In this document: positions 44,058 through 52,806 of the stretch, in pieces
Layout of the letters: each line of letters starts with the position of its first letter
Position numbering within the stretch: position 1 is the stretch's first letter
Assembly (NCBI GenBank): GCA_025459175.1
Contig: JALORC010000057.1
Location: 1-64,000, forward strand
From: Planctomycetota bacterium
Lineage (GTDB): Bacteria; Planctomycetota; UBA1135; UBA2386
DNA: 64,000 nucleotides
Direction of reading: 5' to 3'
Notes under the pieces: model-generated
Databases searched by the model: none
What the model saw: only the letters and a program-made list of their open reading frames with translations
What the model was told of the DNA's origin: nothing
Made by a program: the position numbers and the translations under genes

Positions 44058-46713
44058 ACGTCGGCGGGCGGGCGGCCTGTGCGCCCTCCTGGCCGCGGTC
44101 GTGCCGGCGGTCGCCCTCGACTCGCTGCGGGCCCAGGTTCCGACTGCACCGGGCACCCGCGTCGACGCTGGTCGCGACGGCGGCGAAGTGGTGGTGCACG
44201 AGGCGGTCCGGCAGATGGAGGGCAAGCCGGTGCGGGCGATCCAGGTCGCCAAGGCGCAGCGGCCGGGCACCGCCCCGCTGCCGCTCGACGCCGCCACTGC
44301 CGAGTCGTTCGTGCGCAACCTGCAGACGCGCGTCGGCCAGCCGTTCGCGGCCCGCAAGGTGTCGGCCGACGTCAGCAGTCTGTGGACCGAGCGTCGCGTG
44401 CTGGTGCAGGGGCTGGCTGCCGAGGTCGACGGCGAGATCGTCGTCACCTTCGTCGTCGAGCTCGAGATCGAGATCTACGACAGCGTCGAGTTCGCCGGCC
44501 TGGACCAGCTCGATCGAGGCACCGTCGACAGCCTGCTCGGGCTCACCGTCGATCGTCAGGTGACCCGCAACGAGGCCGAGTCGATGCGCAAGGTGCTGCT
44601 GTCGCGCTACCTTCGCGACGGCTACGCGTTCTGCAGCATCGAACTCGAGGAGCTGCCGCTGCAGGATGCCGCGGCCGCGCCCGGCGATGCCGCGGCCACC
44701 GGCTCGCGCGCGCGGCGGCGGCTGCGTTTCGTCGTCGACGAGGGGCCGAAGGTGACGATCGGCAAGGTCTCGTTCACCGGCAACACCTCGTTCCCGGCCG
44801 ACCCGATCTTCGGCCTGTTCGGCACCGGCACCTACATCATCCGCGACGCGCGCATCGACAGCGATCCGGCGCGCGGCTTCATCAACGGGGCGGCCTGGAG
44901 TCGTGAGGTGATCCAGGAGGACCTCGACAAGCTGCAACTGTTCTATCGCGGGCGCGGCTTCCTCGACGCGACGGTCGACCTCGCCGACGTGAAGTTCGGC
45001 CCCGATCGCGACACCGTGGATCTCGCGTTCGTCGTCGTCGAGGGCCCCCGCTACACGATCCGCTCGGTGCGCATCCAGCACGTCGGTGGCGATCGCCAGC
45101 CGCTCACCATCCCACCGCTGCACGCGGCCGAAGTCATCGCGGCGGACCTGAAGGTGCAGCCAGGCGAGTTCTACGACCAGGAGCGACTGCAGCGCGACGT
45201 GCAGGCGATCCAGGACTTCTACGGCCGGCGCGGCCATCCGCCGGCCAACTACCCGGGCATGGATGCCGGCTCGCAGGGGTGCCTGGTGCTGCCGCCGCGC
45301 GAGGTGTTCGCCGAGGGCAACCAGGTCGACATCGTGTTCGAGGTCAACGAAGGGGTGCCGAAGAAGCTGCGCGACGTGGTCATCCGCGGCAACCGCTTCA
45401 CGCGCGACCGGGTCATCCGGCGCCGGATCCGCGTGCTGCCTGGCCAGACGATCGACATGGTCGAGGTGCGCCGCGGTCTGCGCGCGATCGAGCAGACCCG
45501 CTACTTCCAGGACCCGACCTCGATGCAGGGCCCGCGGCTGCAGCTCGAACCGGTGTCGGGGCAGCCCGAATACGTCGACATCGGCCTCGACGTGCAGGAC
45601 GGGGCCACCGGCGAGCTGCGCTGGGGCATCGGCATCAGCACCGGCCAGGGCGCGCAGGCGCAGGTCACCTTCAACAAGCGCAACTTCGACCTCGGGCGCC
45701 TGCCGAGCAGCCTCAACCCGATCACCGCGATCGGCGAGATCCTCGACAACAAAGCGTTCCACGGCGGCGGTCAGCAGCTGCAGATGCTGCTCGCGCCCGG
45801 CAGCCGCTTCAGCCAGTTCCAGCTCGGCATCACCGAACCGGACCTGTTCGGCGACCACTTCGACACCTACGAGGGTCGCATCAACGGTCGCCGCATCATC
45901 CGGCGCCTGCCCGACGGCTACACCTCCGACGTGCTCGGGGCCGAACTCGGTCTGTCGCGCAACTACAGTGACACGTTCAACGCCGGTGTGTCGCTGCGCC
46001 ACGAGACGGCGAGCATCGAGGACCTGGCCGCCGACGCGACGCTGCTCGCGTTCGACGCCGAGGGCAAGACCGAACTGCGCGGCGCGCGGCTCTACGGCCG
46101 GTTGCGCGACTACGACGACTTCCAGCGCCCGACCGACGGTTACGAGGTGCTGCTGTCGGGCGAGATGGTCGGTGGTTTCCTCGGCGGCGAGGAGAGCCTG
46201 ACCAAGCTGACGCACACGGCCAACCTCTACGTGCCGGTCACCGAGAACGAGATGGGCCACCGCACGGTGCTGCACCTCGAGCACTTCTTCGGCCTCGCCA
46301 ACGAGTTCGGTGGCAGCGACGACGTGTTCCTGACCGAGCGCTTCTACATGGGCGGCCAGAACCTGCGCGGCTTCGACTTCCGCCGCGCCGGCCCGAAGCA
46401 GTTCGGCCGCCCGATCGGCGGCGAGGCGACCTACACCGCCACCGCGGAGATCTTCTTCCCGCTGGTCGCGACCCGCATGGAAGGCGAGGTCCGCGATCGC
46501 GAACTGCTGCGCTGGGGCCTGTTCACCGACATCGGGTTCCTCGGCACCGAGATCGACGACCCGACCTTCCGCGAGATGCGCGCCAGCTCGGGCATCGGCA
46601 TCCGCATCGAGATCCCGTTCCTCGAGGTGCCGATCGCGCTCGACCTCGGCTGGCCATGGCTCTACGAAGAGAGCGACGACCGCCGGCAGCTCTTCTTCTC
46701 GATCAGTCGATGA
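44020..46713 (+). CDS. bamA: Outer-membrane assembly factor BamA (Omp85)
   Basis: A protein of about 897 residues with a signal peptide (basic RRRAGG then LCALLAAVVPAVALDSLRAQ), four or more POTRA domains across about residues 60-490, and a C-terminal beta barrel of the Omp85 superfamily with the conserved barrel segment LTERFYMGGQNLRGFDFRRAGP. It inserts barrel proteins into the outer membrane, direct evidence of a diderm cell. No ATG or GTG fits the signal; TTG at 44020 does, overlapping dnaB by 38 bp. A longer GTG reading from 43981 is possible. It shares ATGA with the Nudix gene. Confidence 0.92.
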   Translation: MRTTPARPSRCSERRRAGGLCALLAAVVPAVALDSLRAQVPTAPGTRVDAGRDGGEVVVHEAVRQMEGKPVRAIQVAKAQRPGTAPLPLDAATAESFVRNLQTRVGQPFAARKVSADVSSLWTERRVLVQGLAAEVDGEIVVTFVVELEIEIYDSVEFAGLDQLDRGTVDSLLGLTVDRQVTRNEAESMRKVLLSRYLRDGYAFCSIELEELPLQDAAAAPGDAAATGSRARRRLRFVVDEGPKVTIGKVSFTGNTSFPADPIFGLFGTGTYIIRDARIDSDPARGFINGAAWSREVIQEDLDKLQLFYRGRGFLDATVDLADVKFGPDRDTVDLAFVVVEGPRYTIRSVRIQHVGGDRQPLTIPPLHAAEVIAADLKVQPGEFYDQERLQRDVQAIQDFYGRRGHPPANYPGMDAGSQGCLVLPPREVFAEGNQVDIVFEVNEGVPKKLRDVVIRGNRFTRDRVIRRRIRVLPGQTIDMVEVRRGLRAIEQTRYFQDPTSMQGPRLQLEPVSGQPEYVDIGLDVQDGATGELRWGIGISTGQGAQAQVTFNKRNFDLGRLPSSLNPITAIGEILDNKAFHGGGQQLQMLLAPGSRFSQFQLGITEPDLFGDHFDTYEGRINGRRIIRRLPDGYTSDVLGAELGLSRNYSDTFNAGVSLRHETASIEDLAADATLLAFDAEGKTELRGARLYGRLRDYDDFQRPTDGYEVLLSGEMVGGFLGGEESLTKLTHTANLYVPVTENEMGHRTVLHLEHFFGLANEFGGSDDVFLTERFYMGGQNLRGFDFRRAGPKQFGRPIGGEATYTATAEIFFPLVATRMEGEVRDRELLRWGLFTDIGFLGTEIDDPTFREMRASSGIGIRIEIPFLEVPIALDLGWPWLYEESDDRRQLFFSISR

Positions 46714-47276
46714 GCGAGCCGCGCAGTGACCGGAGTCCGTTCACCCGGCTGTCCTTCGAGGTGCTGGTCGCGAATCCCTGGCACCGCTACTGCCGCGATC
46801 GCTACGTGCAGACCGACGGCAGCGAGGGCACCTACTACTACATCGACATGCCCGGCAGCTGCGCCGCGATCCCGGTGTTCGACGACGGCAGCACGGCCCT
46901 GGTGCGCGTGCACCGCTACCTGCTCGGCGTGGACCTGTGGGAGTTCCCGATCGGCGGCATGAAGGCCGGCGACGACCCGCTGTCGGTGGCGCAGAAGGAG
47001 CTGCACGAGGAAGCGGGCCTGCTGGCCCGGCGCTGGACGTCGCTCGGTCAGTTCGCGCCCTACAAGGGCGTCTCGAACGAGCGCTGCCACTTCTTCCTCG
47101 CGCGCGACCTCGAGCCGGTCGAGCAAGAGCTCGAGCCGAGCGAACGGATCACCATGCATCGCATGCCGCTCGCGCAGGCGCGCGCCCGCCTGCTCGACCA
47201 GGAAGTGGGCGACGGCCAGTCGATGGCCGGCCTGATGCTGCTCGACCGCTGGCTGCAGCGGGGCAACACGCTGTGA
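46710..47276 (+). CDS. Nudix hydrolase, ADP-ribose pyrophosphatase-like
   Basis: A 188-residue hydrolase. The Nudix box spans WEFPIGGMKAGDD and SVAQKELHEEAGLL (about 75-101), with the catalytic Glu pair in HEEAG; the early Glu of the motif is Asp here. Upstream, GSCAAIPVFDDGSTALVRVHR resembles ADP-ribose pyrophosphatases. It would hydrolyse a nucleoside diphosphate linked to another moiety. The start overlaps the bamA stop (ATGA). A CysQ-like phosphatase gene follows after 19 bp. Confidence 0.88.
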   Translation: MSEPRSDRSPFTRLSFEVLVANPWHRYCRDRYVQTDGSEGTYYYIDMPGSCAAIPVFDDGSTALVRVHRYLLGVDLWEFPIGGMKAGDDPLSVAQKELHEEAGLLARRWTSLGQFAPYKGVSNERCHFFLARDLEPVEQELEPSERITMHRMPLAQARARLLDQEVGDGQSMAGLMLLDRWLQRGNTL

Positions 47277-47295
47277 CGGCCGCCGGCGGCACCGC

Positions 47296-48072
47296 ATGAG
47301 CGTGACGGCGGCCGACGTCGAACGCGCGACCTCCGGCCTGCGGCTCGCCGCCGAGGTGCTGCGGCGCCACGCGGGCGGGCCGATCCACGTCGAGATGAAG
47401 GACGGCTGGAGTCCCGTCACCGCCGCCGACCGCGAGGTCGACGTGCTGCTGCGTTCATTGCTGCCGGGACCCGGCGACGGCTGGTTGTCGGAGGAGAGCG
47501 AGGACGACGGGCAGCGTGTGCACTGTCGCCGGGTCTGGGTCGTCGACCCGCTGGACGGCACGCGCGCGTTCGTCGCACGGCGCCCGGACTACTCGGTGTC
47601 GATCGCGCTGTTGATCGACGGCGAACCGCGCCTGGGCGCGATCGGCAATCCGTCGACCGGGGTCACCGTGGTCGGCGGCCCCGGACTCGGCGTGCAGGTG
47701 CACGGCGCGCCGACGCTGCCGTGGCCGGTGGTCGACGAACGGCTGCGCGTGATGGTCAGTCGCAGCGAGTGGAAGGGCGGCGAGTGGGCCCACCTCGACG
47801 GTCACTGCCAGCTGCTGCCGTCCGGTTCGGTGGCGTGGGAACTGGCGCTGGTCGCGGCCGGCGTCGCCGACGCCACCTGGACCCTGCATCCCAAGCACGA
47901 GTGGGACGTGGCGGCCGGGGCCGCGCTGGTCGCCGCCGCCGGCGGCGAGCTGTGGTTGCCGCGCGGTGGCCACCTGCGCTGGAACCGCAGCCGACCGCGG
48001 TTCCTGAGCTTCGCCGCGGCCGGCGCCGGGCATCGGGCGACGGCCGAGGCCCTGCTGCGGCTCGGCCGCTGA
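47296..48072 (+). CDS. CysQ-like 3'(2'),5'-bisphosphate nucleotidase / inositol monophosphatase family
   Basis: A 258-residue metal-dependent phosphatase. The motifs are SPVTAADREVD near 39-49, SEES, VVDPLDGTRAFV near 81-92, and HEWDVAAG near 195-202, which provide the Asp and Glu residues for magnesium. The closest type is CysQ, which removes 3'-phosphate from PAP, or an inositol monophosphatase. It is 19 bp from the Nudix gene; both act on small phosphate compounds. It converges on the CBS gene with 6 bp between the two stops. Confidence 0.88.
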   Translation: MSVTAADVERATSGLRLAAEVLRRHAGGPIHVEMKDGWSPVTAADREVDVLLRSLLPGPGDGWLSEESEDDGQRVHCRRVWVVDPLDGTRAFVARRPDYSVSIALLIDGEPRLGAIGNPSTGVTVVGGPGLGVQVHGAPTLPWPVVDERLRVMVSRSEWKGGEWAHLDGHCQLLPSGSVAWELALVAAGVADATWTLHPKHEWDVAAGAALVAAAGGELWLPRGGHLRWNRSRPRFLSFAAAGAGHRATAEALLRLGR

Positions 48073-48078
48073 ACGCGT

Positions 48079-48486
48079 TCAGCCCTGCCGCAGCGCCCGC
48101 GCGAACACGTCGCTGGTGCTGAGCACACCGATCACGGTGGTGCCGTCGAGCACCGGTACGCGGCGCACGCCGCTCATGCGCATCAGATTGACGCAATCGC
48201 GCACGTTGGTCTGCGCCGGCACGCAGATCGCCGGCCGCGTCATCACGTCGCCGACCTGCAGCTGGTCGAGCACGGCCGGATCCTGCGTGCCGAGCAGGTT
48301 GACGATGTCCTTGCTGGTGACGATGCCGGGCAGGTCGCTCGGGTCGTTGCCGGCGACCAGCAGCGCGCGGATGCCGTGCGTCGCCATGCGCAGTCCGGCG
48401 GCGCGCAGGTTCTCGTGCGCGGTGGTCCATTGCACCTCGCGGTTCATCACGTCCTTGGCGCGCAGTGCATGCAGGTCGATGGTCAT
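48079..48486 (-). CDS. Protein with two CBS domains
   Basis: A 135-residue pair of CBS motifs (about 10-67 and 78-133): ALRAKDVMNREVQWTTAHE, LPGIVTSKDIVNLL, then VGDVMTRPAICVPAQT and VIGVLSTSDVFARA. CBS pairs bind adenine nucleotides such as AMP, ATP or S-adenosylmethionine and act as sensors. No enzyme is fused. Its ATG overlaps the stop of the DUF342 gene (ATGA), so the two should be made together. Confidence 0.92.
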   Translation of the reverse strand: MTIDLHALRAKDVMNREVQWTTAHENLRAAGLRMATHGIRALLVAGNDPSDLPGIVTSKDIVNLLGTQDPAVLDQLQVGDVMTRPAICVPAQTNVRDCVNLMRMSGVRRVPVLDGTTVIGVLSTSDVFARALRQG

Positions 48487-49793
48487 GGCAGGGTCTCCTC
48501 GAGCAGGCGGTCGGTGTCCGGGTTCCAGCGCAGGCGAACGTGTCGCCGCGGATCGGTGACGGTGTGGTGGTGCTCGCCGAACTGGAGCCGCACGCCCTGG
48601 TGCAGCGTGTCGTGCACGGCGATGGTGGCCTGCAGCAGCAGCTCGCGCTGCTGCTGGCGCAGTTGCAGCCGTTCATCGCGGGCGATGTCGCCGAGCCGCG
48701 CCGCGGCGCGCAGCGCCTTGCCGGCGTTCGGGCCCTGGCCGCGGGCGCGCAGCCGCGCGCGCTGGGCGAGCTTCTCCTCGCCGAGCGTGTTGCGCACCAA
48801 TTCGGCGTTGGCGAAGGTCAGGTCGGCGACTGCCAGCAGCGTCGGTGCGCCCGGCTCGCGCCCGGCGGTGCCGACATCGATCCGGTGACGGGCGCGCAGT
48901 TCGCCACCGAACACGGTGCCGCGGCCGGTGCGGGCGCTGATGGTGGTGGCGGTGACCCGGCAGTGGCTCGCTCCGTCGCCGAACGTCAGCGTGCCGCCGG
49001 CCTGCAGCGCGGCGCCGGTCGCGTGTCGGCACCACAGATCGCCGCCGGCGATCACCAGGCTGCGCGGGCCCATCACGCCCTGGTCGATGCGCACCGAACC
49101 GCCGCTGCGCACGGTGGCGTCGAGCACCGCGCCGGTGACGTGCACGGCTTCGTCGCCGGTGACGGTGAACCCCTCCCCGACCGAACCGCGCACCGCGATG
49201 GCGCCGTCGGTGTGCAGATTGCCGCTGCGGTAGTCGACGTCGGCGCCGTGTTCGAACAGTGGCACCACGTCGATGGTCGCACCGTTCCGCACCAGGGCGC
49301 CGCTGCGCACCGCCAGCAGCCGATCGCCATCGCGACGCAGGCCCGGGCCCGGCCGTACCAGCGCTGGCCGGCCGTGCGGGGCCGCGAGCGTGGTGCCGCG
49401 CACGCTGCGCCCCGGCTGCGCCGCGGTCGGTGGGATCACGCGCGCACAGTCGACACCGGCGGCCACCGGCTGCAGGAAGTGGCGTTCGCGGAAGTCGATC
49501 GAGCCGTCGTCGGCGCCGGTGCCCGGCACCACGCCGACCGGCAACAGCAGTTCGAGCCGGCCGTCCTGGCCGGGGCAGGCCGGCGTGCCGCGCGCGATCT
49601 CGGTGCGACTCTGGTGGCCAGGGTCGGCCAGCGCCGCGGCGACCGTCGCCAGCGCCTGGGCGTCGAGACCGTGCACCACGTGGTTCTGCAGCAGCACCTG
49701 TTGCAACGCGGCGGTGCCGGTGGGCGGCCCCGCCGTCACGTGCAGCACGGCGGTCGTGCCGTCGGCGGCGATCTCGATGCGCAACCTCTCCAC
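48483..49793 (-). CDS. FapA/DUF342-like protein
   Basis: A 436-residue protein. The central part (about 180-330) is beta-helical with repeats such as GNLHTDGAIAVRGSVGEGF and SGGSVRIDQGVMGPRSLVIAG, the form of DUF342/FapA (flagellar assembly protein A, polymer-forming-like). The N-terminal region contains the FapA-like GSIDFRERHFLQPVAAG. A helical end (about 345-400) is coiled-coil-like. FapA proteins are linked to flagella and c-di-GMP in some bacteria, but no flagellar genes are here. It is coupled to the CBS gene downstream. Start at the ATG at 49793. Confidence 0.78.
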   Translation of the reverse strand: MERLRIEIAADGTTAVLHVTAGPPTGTAALQQVLLQNHVVHGLDAQALATVAAALADPGHQSRTEIARGTPACPGQDGRLELLLPVGVVPGTGADDGSIDFRERHFLQPVAAGVDCARVIPPTAAQPGRSVRGTTLAAPHGRPALVRPGPGLRRDGDRLLAVRSGALVRNGATIDVVPLFEHGADVDYRSGNLHTDGAIAVRGSVGEGFTVTGDEAVHVTGAVLDATVRSGGSVRIDQGVMGPRSLVIAGGDLWCRHATGAALQAGGTLTFGDGASHCRVTATTISARTGRGTVFGGELRARHRIDVGTAGREPGAPTLLAVADLTFANAELVRNTLGEEKLAQRARLRARGQGPNAGKALRAAARLGDIARDERLQLRQQQRELLLQATIAVHDTLHQGVRLQFGEHHHTVTDPRRHVRLRWNPDTDRLLEETLP

Positions 49794-49853
49794 GCCCCTC
49801 TATCGGCGCGGCGGGGGCGTTCGCTCAGTCCCGAAGCGGGGCTGCCGGTCGCT

Positions 49854-50708
49854 TCAGCGGATCACGGTGTCGGTCGGGGTGCTGCGGCGGATCGGCAGCT
49901 GGACCTCGAAGTAGCGCTGATCACGCGCCACCATCGGGCTGTTGTAGCCCATCGTGCGCAGCGGGCCCGAGACCTCCCATTCCGGGTGCTGGCGCAACCA
50001 GCCCTGCAGCCGATCGCGCAGCGCCTCGACCCGGTCGCGGCGGTCGTCGCCGATCGCACCGAGGCTGAGCGCCTTCGTGGCCGGCATCTCGACCACCTCG
50101 ACGCCGTCGGCGGTGCGTTCGGGCGTGATCGACGGGTCGCCGTAGAGGAACGCCATCACCATCGGTCGCTCCTGCGTCTCGCCGGCCTTGCTCTGCCAGT
50201 CCATCTGCACCGGCGTCGTCATCGCGATGCCGTTGCTCTCGATGTGGCGGAACAGCGGCCAGAACGCGCCGGTGCTGCCGCCCTGCATCGTGGTCCGCAC
50301 CATCCGGTAGATCGGGTAGTCGCGCAGCTCGATCTCGTCGACGGCGGCGAAGCCGGGGAAGCCGGTCGGCAGTTCGGCCTGCTGGCGCGGCCGGAACGTC
50401 AGCACCTCGACCAGGTCGCCGAGCTCGCTGCGCAGCTTGGCGCGCGCCGCGACCTCGTCGTCGCTGCGGTTGGCCTGCTGCAGCGCCTGCTCGAGCCGCA
50501 CCCGGGCGGTCGAGCCGGGGGCCAGCGTCACGCCGGCACACGCGGCGAGCGCGATCGTGGTCGGCAGGTCGGTGCGGCTCTTCAGCAGCGCCTGCAGTTC
50601 GGCACCGGCCTGCTCGCGGCCGGGCAGGTCGGTGGGGAGCAGCACCCGATCCTGGGCGGCGGCCATGCCGGCGAGAACGAGCGAGAACGACCACAGCACG
50701 GTGCGCAT
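49854..50708 (-). CDS. Exported SOUL-domain haem-binding-like protein
   Basis: A 284-residue protein with a signal peptide (about 1-19, MAAAQ). From about residue 115 it resembles the SOUL/HEBP fold: EIELRDYPIYRMVRTTM, GAFWPLFRHIESNGIAMTTP and VQMDW, and near the end GPLRTMGYNSP. The N-terminal part (20-110) is a helical domain of unknown type. SOUL proteins bind haem or porphyrins. A minus-strand secreted repeat protein lies 62 bp upstream and may be in the same unit. Start ATG 50708. Confidence 0.78.
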   Translation of the reverse strand: MRTVLWSFSLVLAGMAAAQDRVLLPTDLPGREQAGAELQALLKSRTDLPTTIALAACAGVTLAPGSTARVRLEQALQQANRSDDEVAARAKLRSELGDLVEVLTFRPRQQAELPTGFPGFAAVDEIELRDYPIYRMVRTTMQGGSTGAFWPLFRHIESNGIAMTTPVQMDWQSKAGETQERPMVMAFLYGDPSITPERTADGVEVVEMPATKALSLGAIGDDRRDRVEALRDRLQGWLRQHPEWEVSGPLRTMGYNSPMVARDQRYFEVQLPIRRSTPTDTVIR

Positions 50709-50770
50709 GGGCGGCCCCTTCGCCGTCGGTGCTCGGTTGGATGCGTGGCGGCCGCCGGTACTGACGTTGG

Positions 50771-52672
50771 TCACCACGGCAGCACGGTCGCCGGGGCGCC
50801 GAGCCACGGCGCGCCGTTCGGCGGCAGCACCGCGGCCTGGAACGCCCACTGCAACCCGGCGAGGCTCGGCGCGGCGGGCAGCGGCAGCGCGATCGTCACC
50901 GGGTCGCCGCTCGGATCGGCGACCACCGGGATCGTCGCCAGCCCGGTGGCGGCGAGCTGCAGGTCGCCGAGCCCCGGAATCGGCAGCGGCTGTGGCGCGA
51001 GGCGACCGGCGCCGAGCACTACCAGCGACGTCGCCGGGATGGGCAGCACCAGCCGCAGCTCGGCGCCGATCGGCTGCACGCGCCGGAACTCGGGGAACTG
51101 CGCCAGCGCGACGACCTCGGGCAGCGGCGAATAGGCGAACACGTGCGTCGTCGTGCTGATGCGACCGCTCTCGGACTGCGCTCGCGACGCCGCGATCGGC
51201 TCCGGCAGTGGTTGTCGGGACCAGCCGCCGGCCTGCGCGCCGAAGCCGAACGCGACGTTGCCGTCGACGGCCATCGCCGTGGTGCGCCAGATCGCCGGTT
51301 GCACCGGCCCGGCGGCGGCGCGCTGGGTGCCGAGCCAACGTTCGCCGCGCGCATCGAACGCGAACAGTTCGTGCTGGTCCCAGGCCAGCAGCGGCGCGCT
51401 GGACGGGTTGCCGGCGAAGCTGAGCCCGGGCCGCGCCAGCGGCACGAAGGTCGCGGTGCGGGCGCCGAATGCGACCCCACCCTGGCTGGTCGTCATCGCC
51501 GCGGCCGTGGTCGTCAGCGCCGGGACGGTCGGCGCCGCGTCGAGTGGTGCATCGTGCCAGCTGCCGGTCAACGCGCTGTAGAGCACCGGCCGGCCGGTCG
51601 TGGTGTCGAGCGCGTAGGCGACCACGTTCGCACACTCGCGCGCGCCGAGGTGGCGCAGCAGTGGATCGCAGCGATCGAGCACGGCGCTGTAGGCGAGGGT
51701 GCCGGTGCCGTTGGCGAGGTCGAGCAACGCCATCGCGGTGCTCGACAGCACAGGCGAGCCAGGTGGCGCCCACGGCCCGCCGAAGGCGCCGCGGAACGCC
51801 GAGAACGACATCACGCCGGTGGTGGTGTCGAGCAGCGTGAACAGGTCCTGCACCGCGAGCGTGCCGGTGACCTTCGCCGCGGCGGTCGCGAACGCGCCTC
51901 GCACCCCGCTGTAGCCGAGCACCTGGTCGGCGCCGTACCACACCACCCAGTCGTCGGCGCGGACCGTGGTGGCGTTCGCCGGCAGCCGGGCCTTCTGCCA
52001 GCTGCGGTGCAGCGCCGAGAACGCGTGCACCACGGTGCCGTCGCTGGCGAAGCCGGCGCTGCCGTCGGCGTCGACGATGGTTGGGGCCGTCGGCACCACC
52101 AGGTCGACCCAGGTGCCGCGGAACGCGTCGAGGCCGCTGAGCAGCGTGCCCTGCGCCAGCACCGCGGTGTGGCGCGCCACCGCCCACTGCGCGTTCGCCG
52201 CCAGCGGGCGGCTGTGCCAGCGGCCGACGAAGCCGGAGAACGTGTGCAGCTGGCCGTTGTCGGACACCAGCCAGATCGAGTCGTTGGTGTTCGACGTGAC
52301 GTTCAGCAACACCGCCTGCGGGCCGACCGGCAGCGGTTCGAACACGCCGCGGTGCGACGCGAAGCCGAGCCACGTGTTGCCGTCGATCACCAGCACGCAG
52401 TCGTTGGTGGTGCGCACCGCGGCGTTGCTGCCGATCGTCGTGCTGGTGAAGCGACGCAGCAGGGCCGAGTAGACGTGCAGCGTGTTGCCGTCGAGGTAGG
52501 TGACCAGCTTGCCGAGGCCGCCGGTGGCCGGCACCGAGGTGCCGCCGGGCACCGCCAGTTCGGTCCATGCCGCCGGCGCCTGGGCCATCGCCGGCGCCGT
52601 GAGCAGGGCCAGCGACAGCACGAGCGGGATCGAAGCGGCGCGGTGGCTCGGCGGCATGGAGGCCGGGAGCAT
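50771..52672 (-). CDS. Secreted protein with about twelve propeller-like repeats
   Basis: A 633-residue exported protein (signal ending APAMAQA near 30). About twelve units of 40-50 residues each contain a (V/A/F/G)-(Y/F)-(S/G)-(A/G)-x-x-x-x-(W/F) core: VYSALLRRFT, TFSGFVGRWH, AFSALHRSW, GYSGVRGAF, SFSAFRGAF, LYSALTGSW, AFDARGERW and GFGAQAGGW. That spacing suits a beta-propeller. The C-terminal 90 residues (GRLAPQPLPIPGLGDLQL to the end) form a separate beta domain that I recall on many planctomycete secreted proteins. Function unknown; surface or matrix binding is plausible. The start could also be ATG 52657. Confidence 0.72.
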   Translation of the reverse strand: MLPASMPPSHRAASIPLVLSLALLTAPAMAQAPAAWTELAVPGGTSVPATGGLGKLVTYLDGNTLHVYSALLRRFTSTTIGSNAAVRTTNDCVLVIDGNTWLGFASHRGVFEPLPVGPQAVLLNVTSNTNDSIWLVSDNGQLHTFSGFVGRWHSRPLAANAQWAVARHTAVLAQGTLLSGLDAFRGTWVDLVVPTAPTIVDADGSAGFASDGTVVHAFSALHRSWQKARLPANATTVRADDWVVWYGADQVLGYSGVRGAFATAAAKVTGTLAVQDLFTLLDTTTGVMSFSAFRGAFGGPWAPPGSPVLSSTAMALLDLANGTGTLAYSAVLDRCDPLLRHLGARECANVVAYALDTTTGRPVLYSALTGSWHDAPLDAAPTVPALTTTAAAMTTSQGGVAFGARTATFVPLARPGLSFAGNPSSAPLLAWDQHELFAFDARGERWLGTQRAAAGPVQPAIWRTTAMAVDGNVAFGFGAQAGGWSRQPLPEPIAASRAQSESGRISTTTHVFAYSPLPEVVALAQFPEFRRVQPIGAELRLVLPIPATSLVVLGAGRLAPQPLPIPGLGDLQLAATGLATIPVVADPSGDPVTIALPLPAAPSLAGLQWAFQAAVLPPNGAPWLGAPATVLPW

Positions 52673-52806
52673 ACGGAGTTCCGGCGCGACCGGGCAGCGG
52701 CACCGAGGGCGCACGCTGTCGTCGGGCGCGGCCGTCTGCGGGCCGTGGCAACGAGGGCACGGCCCGGGCTCGTTTCGTTCCGCGCCGCCGGACGATGAGG
52801 CCGGCA

